Assembly: GCA_046732855.1 (NCBI GenBank)
Contig: JBKPNX010000198.1
Span: forward strand, 1 to 23,482
DNA length: 23,482 bases
Origin: JBKPNX01 sp046732855
Lineage (GTDB): Bacteria > Pseudomonadota > Alphaproteobacteria > Geminicoccales > Geminicoccaceae
Direction of reading: 5' to 3'
A program made the position numbers and the translations under genes. Below the pieces are notes generated by a model. It ran no database searches and was not told where the DNA came from. It was given only the letters and a program-made list of their open reading frames with translations. Shown piece by piece: positions 8,228 through 14,739 of this stretch (position 1 is its first letter; each line of letters begins with the position of its first letter).

Positions 8228-9166
8228 CTAAAGCCATCCTCTTTGCTTGTACCAGGCGAACGTAGTCGCGAACCCGCAGTCGAAGACCACCCGCTGAGGA
8301 GCCGCTCCTGACAGCGAAGCTGTGGAGCCCTGGCACACCCAGTCGGCGTGGTACAGCTCACGCAGCTTGCCGAGCGTGACCATGGGAGCCCGCTGCAGGA
8401 CTGCGCCCATGAGCTGCGCGATGGCTGCCGGCAGCCAGATCGCCAGCCGCGGCACGGGCAGAGTGCGAACCCGGCGATGCAGGTGCTCACCAGCAATGCG
8501 CGCGAGGTCGGCCCAGCAGTAGCCGCCGCGGCCATCATCGGGCTCGATCACCTGGCCGATCCAGTTCGGCGCATCAAGGAGGCGCGCCACGAGATCTGCC
8601 AAGTCCTCGACGTACAGGAGGGAGAAGCGTCCGTTGCCTGCGGGCACCAGCAGAAGCCCCCTTTGGATCTGGCGGAAAATCGGCAGGGTAGCCCGATCGC
8701 CGGGGCCGTACACGGCGGGCGGCCGCACGATGCAGAACTCAACTTGGCCCGCAAGCATCTGGCGCACCTTCTCTTCGGCCATCCGCTTGCTCGCCGCGTA
8801 GCTCGAAAGCTCGAACGCCCGTGCGGCCAAAGAAGACATCAGGAGCAGCCGTGGCGGCCTAGGCTGGGCGGTGATCGCCCGGGCAAGGCGCACCGTGCCA
8901 TCGCAGTTGATCTGAACGAAGGCTTCGTGGCTTGGCGCACGGATCGCGCCCGCGCAATGCACCACGGCGTCAGCCGATCCGACCAAGGCATAAAGGCTCG
9001 CATCATCCTCGAGGGAGCCGGGCACCAGTTCGGCCCCGATATCCGTCAGACCGGCATCGGGACGACGCGCCAGCGCGCGCACGCGCCAACCATCATCGAC
9101 CACTCGCCGCACCACGCGCCGGCCGATGAATCCGGTTGCACCGGTGACGGCGACCACGCCCTTCAT
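8228..9166 (-). CDS. cerR: Extended-SDR NAD(P)-dependent reductase/epimerase (CerR-like)
   Basis: The 312-residue protein begins with the Rossmann nucleotide-binding motif VAVTGATGFIG and has a Ser pair at 111-112 and the YxxxK catalytic pair Y123/K127 (SSYAASK). This is the layout of extended short-chain dehydrogenases, with a C-terminal substrate domain (RPPAVYGPGD, then LYVEDLADLVARLL). In the Caulobacter ceramide locus, as I recall it, a gene of this family (cerR) between the acyl-AMP ligase and ACP genes reduces the 3-keto group of the sphingoid base or ceramide. Position and family fit that role here; activity on a sugar nucleotide cannot be excluded. No clear Shine-Dalgarno precedes the ATG. 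Spacers are 45 bp to the ligase gene and 79 bp to the ACP gene. Confidence 0.82.
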   Translation of the reverse strand: MKGVVAVTGATGFIGRRVVRRVVDDGWRVRALARRPDAGLTDIGAELVPGSLEDDASLYALVGSADAVVHCAGAIRAPSHEAFVQINCDGTVRLARAITAQPRPPRLLLMSSLAARAFELSSYAASKRMAEEKVRQMLAGQVEFCIVRPPAVYGPGDRATLPIFRQIQRGLLLVPAGNGRFSLLYVEDLADLVARLLDAPNWIGQVIEPDDGRGGYCWADLARIAGEHLHRRVRTLPVPRLAIWLPAAIAQLMGAVLQRAPMVTLGKLRELYHADWVCQGSTASLSGAAPQRVVFDCGFATTFAWYKQRGWL

Positions 9167-9211
9167 GGAGCTAACATAGCCAGGCAGCGGCCGGCGCCCA
9201 GGCGTGAGGCG

Positions 9212-10999
9212 TCAGCTCGCGACGGCGAAGACCTCCTGGTCGTCGCGGCTCACCCGCGCCGCCATCCTCACGTCCTTGATCGCGCCGCTGAGATACTTCG
9301 CCTTGGCCGCCGCGCGACTGAGCTTGCCGGAGGTCGTGAACGTGAGCGATCCCGGTGGCGCGAGTACGACCTCGCAGTCCACGCTCGCCACCTTGTGGAC
9401 CATGGCCCTGACCGCCTGCTGCAGCTGGTGACGCTCGACTGGGTCACTCGGCCGACATTCCACGACCACAACGACGCGTTCTCGTTCGTCCTCGTCGGTG
9501 ACCGCGAACGCAGCCACATCGCCCGGCCGCACATTCTCCAAGTGCTCGACGGCCCATTCGAGATCCTGCGGCCAGATATTGCGGCCGTTGAAGATGATCA
9601 GATCCTTGCTGCGCCCGGTGATGACCAACCGGCCGTCGACCAGATACCCCATGTCGCCGGTATCGAGCCAACCATCGGCGGTGACGACCGAGCGGGTGGC
9701 TTGCAAGTCCCGGAAGTAGCCTTGCATCAGGCTCGGCCCCTGGATGCACACGCGGCCGATGACCCGATCCGGGAGACGGTCATTGCGATCGTCGCGGATC
9801 TCGACGCGATAGCGCGGCATCGGTCGCCCGCACACCGCGAACGGGCGCGCGCGAGAATACCGGCCGGAGCGGTCCGGTTCGGCGGGAACCGCCCGTCGAT
9901 CCCGTTCAAGGGCGGCGCCACAGCGCACCCAGTCGATCTCGACACCCGCGCCCGGAGGGGAGAAGGTGACCGCCAATGTCGCCTCGGCCAAGCCGTAGCT
10001 GGGCAGGAACGCCGTGCTGCGAAAGCCCGCCGGTGCGAACCGCTCCGCGAACTCCTGGAGCGCGCGCGCACGGATCATCTCGCCCCCAACGCCCGCAACG
10101 CGCCACGAGCTCAGATCGAAGCTAGAGACGTCGGCCGTAACCGCGCGCCGCACGCACAATTCGTAGCCAAAGGTCGGCGCGAACGAGATCGTGCCACGCT
10201 GCTCGGTGAGTACCTTCAGCCAGGTCAGCGGCCGCCGCGCGAACGCAGTGGTGGCGATGTAGTCGACCGTGACCTGCGTCATCACCGGCGTGAGGCAGCA
10301 GCCGACCAGCCCCATGTCGTGATAGAGGGGCAGCCAGGAGACGCAGCGGTCCGCGCCGGTAAGCCTGAGACCGTGCTCGGCAATCGCGGCTGCATTGTCG
10401 GCGACCGCTCGCTGGGTGACCAGGACCCCACGGGGCACGCTGGTGCTGCCGGAAGAATACTGAATATAGCAGGGCTCGTCGGCTCCCAGGGAACGCAGGG
10501 CCGTGCCGTTGGTCGGCAGTCGCCGCAGCTCATCGGGCGTGCCGACGAGGTCCACCCCCGTCCCGATAGCCGCCGAACGCAACGTCGCGATCAGCTCCTC
10601 CGAGGCGACCGCGACGCGCGCCCGCGCCGTGCCCAACATGCCCCTGAGGCGCTCCTCGTACGCTTCCCGCCCGCCGAAGTTGACGCACAGCGGCAGCGGC
10701 ACGGGAATCAAGCCGGCGTACTGACAGGCGAAGAAGAGCTCCAAAAATTCGGGCGAGGTATCGGCGATGATCGCCACGCGCGAACCACGGGCGCACTCCA
10801 GCCCGGCCAAACGAGCAGCCAGATCCTGGGCGCGCGCTCGCAACTCGCGATACGGCAGAACCTGCTGCAATTCGCCGCGCGCCGAGAAGAAGTTGCACCC
10901 GGTTTCGCCGCGCGCGGCGTAGTCCAGACCTTCGGAGAGTGTGGCAAAGCCGCCCAGGCGGAACGGCAGCTTCGCGTTGGTGGTCGGGGTGGGCGTCAT
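9212..10999 (-). CDS. Fatty acyl-AMP ligase / acyl-ACP synthetase
   Basis: This ANL-superfamily adenylating enzyme of 595 residues activates a fatty acid with ATP to acyl-AMP and, here, probably loads it on the linked ACP. Motifs are the P-loop-like YSSGSTSVPRG at 181-191, SWLPLYHDMG at 221-230 (typical of fatty acyl-AMP ligases), PSYGLAEATLAVTF, WLDTGDMGYL and GRSKDLIIFNGRNIWPQDLE. The ATG at 10999 has a strong Shine-Dalgarno (AAGGGAGAG, 2 bases upstream on the minus strand); the open frame extends 24 codons further but without such a site. It is the first gene of the ligase-reductase-ACP-SPT operon, so the operon promoter should lie upstream of it, in 11000-11427. The P-loop has Arg where Lys is usual (PRG instead of PKG). 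Confidence 0.9.
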   Translation of the reverse strand: MTPTPTTNAKLPFRLGGFATLSEGLDYAARGETGCNFFSARGELQQVLPYRELRARAQDLAARLAGLECARGSRVAIIADTSPEFLELFFACQYAGLIPVPLPLCVNFGGREAYEERLRGMLGTARARVAVASEELIATLRSAAIGTGVDLVGTPDELRRLPTNGTALRSLGADEPCYIQYSSGSTSVPRGVLVTQRAVADNAAAIAEHGLRLTGADRCVSWLPLYHDMGLVGCCLTPVMTQVTVDYIATTAFARRPLTWLKVLTEQRGTISFAPTFGYELCVRRAVTADVSSFDLSSWRVAGVGGEMIRARALQEFAERFAPAGFRSTAFLPSYGLAEATLAVTFSPPGAGVEIDWVRCGAALERDRRAVPAEPDRSGRYSRARPFAVCGRPMPRYRVEIRDDRNDRLPDRVIGRVCIQGPSLMQGYFRDLQATRSVVTADGWLDTGDMGYLVDGRLVITGRSKDLIIFNGRNIWPQDLEWAVEHLENVRPGDVAAFAVTDEDERERVVVVVECRPSDPVERHQLQQAVRAMVHKVASVDCEVVLAPPGSLTFTTSGKLSRAAAKAKYLSGAIKDVRMAARVSRDDQEVFAVAS

Positions 11000-11106
11000 C
11001 GCTCTCCCTTGAGCCGCAACCAGGGATTCCGTGCCCGCCGTGTTCGGCTCGCTCCGCCGTAGGGGGGCCAAACTCCGGGCCAGGGGATGCTACCCAGGGC
11101 AAATCG

Positions 11107-11140
11107 GTAACACTAATCACTTTGTGTGGCAGATTGTTAC
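11107..11140. promoter_or_regulatory. Inverted repeat, possible operator upstream of the ceramide operon
   Basis: GTAACA at 11107-11112 and TGTTAC at 11135-11140 are a perfect 6-bp inverted pair. The arms continue imperfectly with AATC on the left and GATT on the right. The element lies in an unusually AT-rich stretch about 110-140 bp upstream of the acyl-AMP ligase start, where a regulator of that operon could bind. The protein is unknown. Confidence 0.35.
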
Positions 11141-11239
11141 ACCTGGGGAGCGGAATTGGCCCACTTCTGGTCGCGTTTCCCGGGTCGAGGTCGCGCGGAC
11201 ACTTGCCGTCGTGGAGAGAACGCAGGCCGTTAGGAATTG

Positions 11240-11387
11240 CTTAACCTTCGCCGTGTTAGACCGTCAGCGGCTTGAACGCAGATGCGGACGCTGTTTTGTC
11301 CGCGGCGATCGAGCCGATGTCCTCCCTGACGTTGTGATGCCTCCCTGTTGCTTCGGCCGCCGGTTCGCCGGCGGCCCTTCTTTTTTG
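11240..11387 (+). ncRNA. Candidate trans-acting small RNA with anti-Shine-Dalgarno motifs
   Basis: A perfect intrinsic terminator ends this plus-strand stretch, yet no gene precedes it. Upstream are a hairpin with stem GCGGAC/GTCCGC (11284-11289 and 11298-11303), an outer pairing CGTCAG/CTGACG (11262-11267 and 11326-11331), and two copies of CCTCCCTG (11321-11328 and 11341-11348), each preceded by GATG. CCUCCC pairs with Shine-Dalgarno sequences and is typical of alphaproteobacterial sRNAs that block translation. The second copy sits in unpaired sequence just before the terminator. The 5' end is a guess, since no clear promoter was found. The call rests on structure and motif only. Confidence 0.45.
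11356..11387 (+). terminator. Rho-independent terminator, plus strand
   Basis: The stem GGCCGCCGG (11356-11364) pairs perfectly with CCGGCGGCC (11369-11377) around a TTCG tetraloop, followed by CTTC and six T. The T-run is on the plus-strand 3' side only, so it does not serve the minus-strand S24 gene to its right. It would end a plus-strand transcript starting in the 11000-11350 region. Confidence 0.9.
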
Positions 11388-11427
11388 CGCACGCGGGCCG
11401 ATCCGCCGCAGCCGCGGCGCGGCACGC

Positions 11428-12069
11428 CTACTGGCTGACCCAGACGATCCGCGCCAGCCAGGCCACGTCCTTCACCGGCAACACCTGCGGCTCCATCCCC
11501 TCACGAAACGGGGCGATCTCGATCCGCTGCGCGGTCCGGCGCAGCAGGGTCCCGGCATGGGTGGCGCCGCCCCTCGTCTTCAGCATCACGCGATCGCGGC
11601 GGCGAATGCCGGCGACGGGCGAGACGATGAGGAGATCACCGTCGCGGTACGTCGGCAGGAAATCGTCGCCACGCACCTCGAGGGCATAGGCATGGGGATC
11701 GTCGAGATTCGGGAAGTCGATCTCGTCCCATCCGTGGCCTGTCGGGAACCCGGATTCATCAAACAGCTCGCGCCGCGCCGCCTGATCCGCGGCTACGCAG
11801 CGCAGGCGGTGCGAGGTCAAGGGAGCCGCATCCAGCGGGCGATCCGCCATGAGCGCAACGAAGTCGTCCAAGGACGTCTCGGTCGCGCTCAGGATCTTGG
11901 CCAAACTTTCCGTGCTCGGCCAACGCGGCTTGCTCTGCTTGGTCACCCGTTTGCTGGGGTTGAAGGTGGTCGGGTCGAGGCCCGCGCGCCGGGCGAGCCC
12001 GGAGGCGCTGAGCCCGCGTTCGCGAGCCAAACGATCAATGCCATGCCAGACCTGATCGTGCGTGAACAT
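11428..12069 (-). CDS. S24/LexA-like HTH repressor with degenerate protease active site
   Basis: The 213-residue protein has an N-terminal helix-turn-helix (about residues 10-75, ASGLARRAGLDPTTFN then WPSTESLAKIL) and a C-terminal S24 domain (125-213) ending ARIVWVSQ. Relatives are LexA, phage CI and alphaproteobacterial S24 regulators. The expected nucleophile Ser of the GDS motif is Asp136 here (GDDFLPTYRDGD; codon GAT). The region where the general-base Lys is expected reads THAGTLL, with Gly173 where MAK(T/V)L is usual. RecA-stimulated self-cleavage therefore looks impossible, so it may be a constitutive repressor or respond to another signal. A GGAG Shine-Dalgarno lies 9 bases before the ATG. 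The divergent position next to the phage genes makes it the likely binder of the operators at 12181 and 12827. Confidence 0.85.
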   Translation of the reverse strand: MFTHDQVWHGIDRLARERGLSASGLARRAGLDPTTFNPSKRVTKQSKPRWPSTESLAKILSATETSLDDFVALMADRPLDAAPLTSHRLRCVAADQAARRELFDESGFPTGHGWDEIDFPNLDDPHAYALEVRGDDFLPTYRDGDLLIVSPVAGIRRRDRVMLKTRGGATHAGTLLRRTAQRIEIAPFREGMEPQVLPVKDVAWLARIVWVSQ

Positions 12070-12086
12070 AGGAATGGTCTCCGCGC

Positions 12087-12105
12087 GCTGGCAGGAAGCG
12101 CCAGC
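12087..12105 (-). promoter_or_regulatory. Hairpin in the 5' leader of the S24 regulator gene
   Basis: GCTGGC (12087-12092) and GCCAGC (12100-12105) form a perfect 6-bp stem with a 7-base loop. It lies a few bases upstream of the Shine-Dalgarno of the minus-strand S24 gene, so it could affect translation or mRNA stability. Confidence 0.35.
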
Positions 12106-12150
12106 CTAGGGTTTGCCCAGCCGGCTGTCAGCAGAAAGATGCTGCGCTAC

Positions 12151-12180
12151 TTGACATACCGACGTACTTATGATTGTGAT
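12151..12180 (+). promoter_or_regulatory. Candidate sigma70-type promoter of the first phage-module gene
   Basis: A consensus -35 TTGACA (12151-12156) is followed after 18 bp by TGTGAT (12175-12180), a partial match to TATAAT. The AT-rich stretch contrasts sharply with the GC-rich surroundings. It would transcribe the gene starting at 12219, and the operator-like palindrome at 12181-12198 lies immediately downstream, over the probable start of transcription. Confidence 0.45.
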
Positions 12181-12198
12181 ATAGGATAATAATCTTAG
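12181..12198. promoter_or_regulatory. Operator-like palindrome O1
   Basis: ATAGGATAATAATCTTAG, read on the minus strand, is CTAAG-N8-CCTAT. It matches the second site (12827-12844) at 15 of 18 positions. On the minus strand it contains TATTAT at the same offset as the -10 of the second site, so it may overlap the S24 gene's own promoter and allow autoregulation, although the minus-strand -35 is weak. It also covers the likely start of the rightward promoter. Confidence 0.6.
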
Positions 12199-12218
12199 GA
12201 AAGGTTAACGCCCCAGCG

Positions 12219-12830
12219 ATGCCGCTCCCCTCGCCCAGTCCCCGTTCCGGTTCCTCGTCTGGTGCAACAGCCGCAATGCTCCGGCACACCGGGGTCATCT
12301 CATCCGACGCGCCAGTCGTCGATCAAAGCCGCTCCGGTCCGCGGTTCACGCCGGAGGGCTCCCGTTACGAACTCACTGCCGCCGCCGTCCTGGTGGTCTT
12401 TGCGGACCACGCGGGGTGTCCCTGGCTGCGCCCGTTGCGGCGCGGATTTCGCCACTGCTTCGTCGTGATGCGCGCAGGTTCGGTATGGCTGGCGTGCGAA
12501 CCACTCAAGGACCGGATCGAGCTCGACGCTTTGGCGGCGCCCGACAACTTCGACCTCGCGGCTTTCTATTGCCAGCAAGGCCATCGTGTCCTGCTGGGTC
12601 GACGAGTGCCGGCGAGACCGCGGCGACGCTTCGCTCTGGCTCCGCTGACCTGCGTGACCGTGGTGAAACGAGTGCTCGGGATCGCCGCTCCGTGGGTATG
12701 GACTCCTTGGCAGCTGTACGCGCACCTGTCCGGGCTGGAGGACGGGTTCCGGCCTTGCCAAGCTAAATTCGAGCCGGCGGTGGCGCCAACCTGCGCGGGG
12801 ATCTCACCCCTTGACAGAGAGGTGATCTAG
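12219..12830 (+). CDS. Conserved phage-module protein, possible permuted papain-fold (YiiX/NlpC-P60-like) hydrolase
   Basis: This protein of up to 203 residues is of a kind I recall next to portal genes in alphaproteobacterial phage regions, without a known function. Conserved-looking blocks are WLRPLRRGFRHCFVVMR (70-86), WLACEPL (90-96) and APLTCVTVVKRVLGI (141-155), then TPWQLYAHL. A His (79) entering a beta strand, followed much later by a Cys (145) at the start of a helix, is the order in circularly permuted NlpC/P60 enzymes such as YiiX. That suggests a thiol hydrolase acting on peptidoglycan or lipid amides, but this is inference. The start is uncertain: AGGAAAGG lies 14 bases before the first ATG, and another ATG occurs at 12276. 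It is first in the rightward module. Confidence 0.7.
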   Translation: MPLPSPSPRSGSSSGATAAMLRHTGVISSDAPVVDQSRSGPRFTPEGSRYELTAAAVLVVFADHAGCPWLRPLRRGFRHCFVVMRAGSVWLACEPLKDRIELDALAAPDNFDLAAFYCQQGHRVLLGRRVPARPRRRFALAPLTCVTVVKRVLGIAAPWVWTPWQLYAHLSGLEDGFRPCQAKFEPAVAPTCAGISPLDREVI

Positions 12831-12839
12831 GTTTATTAT
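12811..12839 (+). promoter_or_regulatory. Near-consensus sigma70-type promoter before the portal gene
   Basis: TTGACA (12811-12816), a 17-bp spacer and TATTAT (12834-12839) form a nearly perfect housekeeping promoter. It lies at the 3' end of the preceding gene and about 80 bp before the portal start, so it should drive the whole virion operon. The palindrome at 12827-12844 overlaps its -10 element, so a repressor bound there would block it. Confidence 0.75.
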
Positions 12840-12844
12840 CCTAG
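12827..12844. promoter_or_regulatory. Operator-like palindrome O2 over the portal promoter
   Basis: CTAGG (12827-12831) and CCTAG (12840-12844) form a perfect inverted repeat with an 8-bp AT-rich spacer that contains the -10 TATTAT. Fifteen of 18 positions match O1 at 12181-12198 in inverted orientation. Two such sites flanking one gene and sitting on promoter elements suggest binding by the same dimeric regulator, most simply the divergent S24 protein. Confidence 0.65.
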
Positions 12845-12919
12845 TCCTGTTCACAGCCCTTCCCGCCAGCACGGCATGTGCCGCGGTGTCCTTCTCCTAC
12901 CGCCTGCGGAGACCTGTTC

Positions 12920-14446
12920 ATGGGTGACCTCTCGCTCGACGCCGTCTGGTCACGGTACCAGCGGGCCAAGCAGCGCCGGCGCTGCTGGGAGAGTCTGTGG
13001 CGGGAGTGCTACACCTATGCGCTGCCGCAACGCGGCACGGGCTTCGGCGCGGAGTTCCGTCCGGGCGCCAATCCGGTCGAGCGGCTGTTCGACGGCACCG
13101 CGCTGGATGGCGTCGAGCAGCTCGGAGCGTCGCTGCTCGCGGAACTGACGCCGCCCTGGTCGCAATGGTTCGGCCTGGTCCCGGGCCGCGACGTCGGCCC
13201 GCTCCAACGCGGCCCGGTCGCCGAGGCGCTGGATGGTGTGACGCAGACCGTCCAGGCTCACTTCGATCGCTCCAATTTCGCGGTCGAGATTCATCAGTGC
13301 TTTCTCGATCTGGTCACCGTGGGCAGCGCGACGTTGCTGTTCGAGGAGGCGCCGATCGGCGGCATGAGCGCGTTCCGCCTGAGCGCCGTGCCGATGAACG
13401 AGATCGTGTTCGAAGCGGGGCCCGATGGCCAGATCGACGGCCATTTTCGCGAGCGCAGTCTGCCTTTCGATGTGCTCCAGGCGCGTTTCCCCGGGGCCGA
13501 TTTGATGGCGGCCACCGGCGGTTGTCAGACCGCGCCAGAGCGGGCGGTCGCGGTCGTCGAGGCGGTGCTGCCGCAGGACGGCGACTTCGTCTACTTCGCG
13601 CTGCTCGCAGATGACCCCTCACGCCCGATGCCGCTCGCCGTGGGTCGATTCGACAACTCGCCGTTCATCAGCTTCCGCTGGGTCAAAGGCGCCGGCGAGA
13701 TCTACGGTCGTTCCCCCGTCATGAGCGCCTTGCCCGACATCAAGACGGTCAACAAGGTCGTCGAGCTGATCCTCAAGAATGCGTCGATCGCGGTCACCGG
13801 GATCTGGCTTGCCGACGATGATGGGGTCCTCAATCCGGCCAACATCAAGCTGGTGCCGGGCAGCATCATTCCGAAAGCGGTCGGCTCATCCGGTCTGACC
13901 CCGCTCCAGGCACCGGGCCGGTTCGACGTGTCCAACCTCATGCTGGATGACCTGCGGGCCCGGATCCGCCACACGCTTCTGGTCGACCGGCTCGGTCCCG
14001 CGAGCGGGCCGCGCATGACGGCGACCGAGGTGGTCGAGCGATCGAGCGAGACGACACGCCTGCTCGGCGCCACCTACGGGCGTCTTCAGGCGGAACTGCT
14101 GACGCCGCTGCTGACCCGTGCGGTCGCGATCCTCAGACGGCGCGGCGAAATTCCCGACCTCGCCCTCGACGGCCGTACCGTCGACCTGCAATACAAATCG
14201 CCACTGGCCCGGACCCAGGCCCGCCAGGACGTGCGCGAAACCCTGCTGTGGCTCGATGCCACGGCGCAGATGGGCCCCGAGGGCGCAGGGGTGGTCGATC
14301 GGCCCGCGACGGCGCGGTGGCTGGGCGATCGCCTGGGTGTGCCGGGTCACCTGATGCGCGATGTCGAAGCGCCCGCGCTGCTCGCCGATGCCGCGTTGGC
14401 AGCACTGGAAAGCGCGTCGCACGTGGATGCCACGAATGCCGGCTGA
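12920..14446 (+). CDS. T7 gp8-like portal (head-tail connector) protein
   Basis: The 508-residue protein resembles podoviral portal proteins (the head-tail connector family of T7 gp8, 536 residues). Portals form the dodecameric ring at the capsid vertex through which DNA is packaged and ejected. Typical features are the N-terminal helical WSRYQRAKQRRRCWESLWRECYTYALP (about 10-36), LFDGTALDGVEQLGASLLAELTPP, a central PFISFRWVKGAGEIYGRSPVMSALPDIKTVN stretch and a C-terminal region with TATEVVERSSETTRLLGATYGRLQAELLTPL. The ATG at 12920 (MGDLSLDAVW) has a GGAGA Shine-Dalgarno and fits the family; an ATG 14 codons upstream is less likely. It follows the strong promoter at 12811 and overlaps the next gene by 11 bases. 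Confidence 0.9.
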   Translation: MGDLSLDAVWSRYQRAKQRRRCWESLWRECYTYALPQRGTGFGAEFRPGANPVERLFDGTALDGVEQLGASLLAELTPPWSQWFGLVPGRDVGPLQRGPVAEALDGVTQTVQAHFDRSNFAVEIHQCFLDLVTVGSATLLFEEAPIGGMSAFRLSAVPMNEIVFEAGPDGQIDGHFRERSLPFDVLQARFPGADLMAATGGCQTAPERAVAVVEAVLPQDGDFVYFALLADDPSRPMPLAVGRFDNSPFISFRWVKGAGEIYGRSPVMSALPDIKTVNKVVELILKNASIAVTGIWLADDDGVLNPANIKLVPGSIIPKAVGSSGLTPLQAPGRFDVSNLMLDDLRARIRHTLLVDRLGPASGPRMTATEVVERSSETTRLLGATYGRLQAELLTPLLTRAVAILRRRGEIPDLALDGRTVDLQYKSPLARTQARQDVRETLLWLDATAQMGPEGAGVVDRPATARWLGDRLGVPGHLMRDVEAPALLADAALAALESASHVDATNAG

Positions 14447-14705
14447 GGACGCCTTCCAGGGGTGGGCTTGGTTCGCCCACAGCGCCGCGGTTGGTGAGCC
14501 GCTCGCAGAGGAGGCCGCGCTGTGCCGCGCTTTCGCCCGATGCTTCGCGGGCCCTGATGGCCACGCCGTGCTCGAGCATCTCAGGCGGACCGTTCTCGAG
14601 CGCCGCCTGGCGCCCAACGCCAGCGATGCCGAGCTGCGTCATCTCGAGGGGCAACGCTGCGCCGTGGCCCACATCGTCGCCATGGTCGAGCGCGGCTGCG
14701 CCTGA
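14436..14705 (+). CDS. Bbp19-like small phage protein
   Basis: The 89-residue protein starts MPAEDAFQGW and overlaps the portal stop, which suggests translational coupling. The pattern FARCFAGPDGHAVLEHLRRTVLERR, followed by ELRHLEGQRCAVAHIVAMVE, fits the Bbp19-type domain found next to portal genes in podoviruses (small helical proteins with an (A/R)xxFxxxxGxxVLexLr motif). The role of this family is not well established; its constant position next to the portal suggests assembly or DNA packaging. An ATG three codons upstream is an alternative start. Confidence 0.72.
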   Translation: MPAEDAFQGWAWFAHSAAVGEPLAEEAALCRAFARCFAGPDGHAVLEHLRRTVLERRLAPNASDAELRHLEGQRCAVAHIVAMVERGCA

Positions 14706-14739
14706 TCATGATGTCCTTCAGTGCAGACCGGGATTGGCA

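Larger units (their letters stand above)
11000..11427. other. 428-bp intergenic region upstream of the ceramide operon
   Basis: No protein gene is convincing on either strand. The region must hold the minus-strand promoter of the acyl-AMP ligase operon. A palindromic element lies at 11107-11140, and a proposed small RNA with its terminator fills about 11240-11387 on the plus strand. I found no -35/-10 pair good enough to call. Confidence 0.6.

Noticed and set aside
8348..11062. 904-residue open frame on the plus strand opposite the reductase and acyl-AMP ligase genes
   Set aside because: It spans two well-supported minus-strand genes and their spacer, with Arg/His/Gln/Ala-rich translation and no domain. 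It is a GC-driven shadow.
11031..11438. 135-residue plus-strand open frame running through the terminator
   Set aside because: It contains a perfect intrinsic terminator and ends antisense in the S24 gene. Composition and lack of motifs argue against coding; an sRNA fits better.
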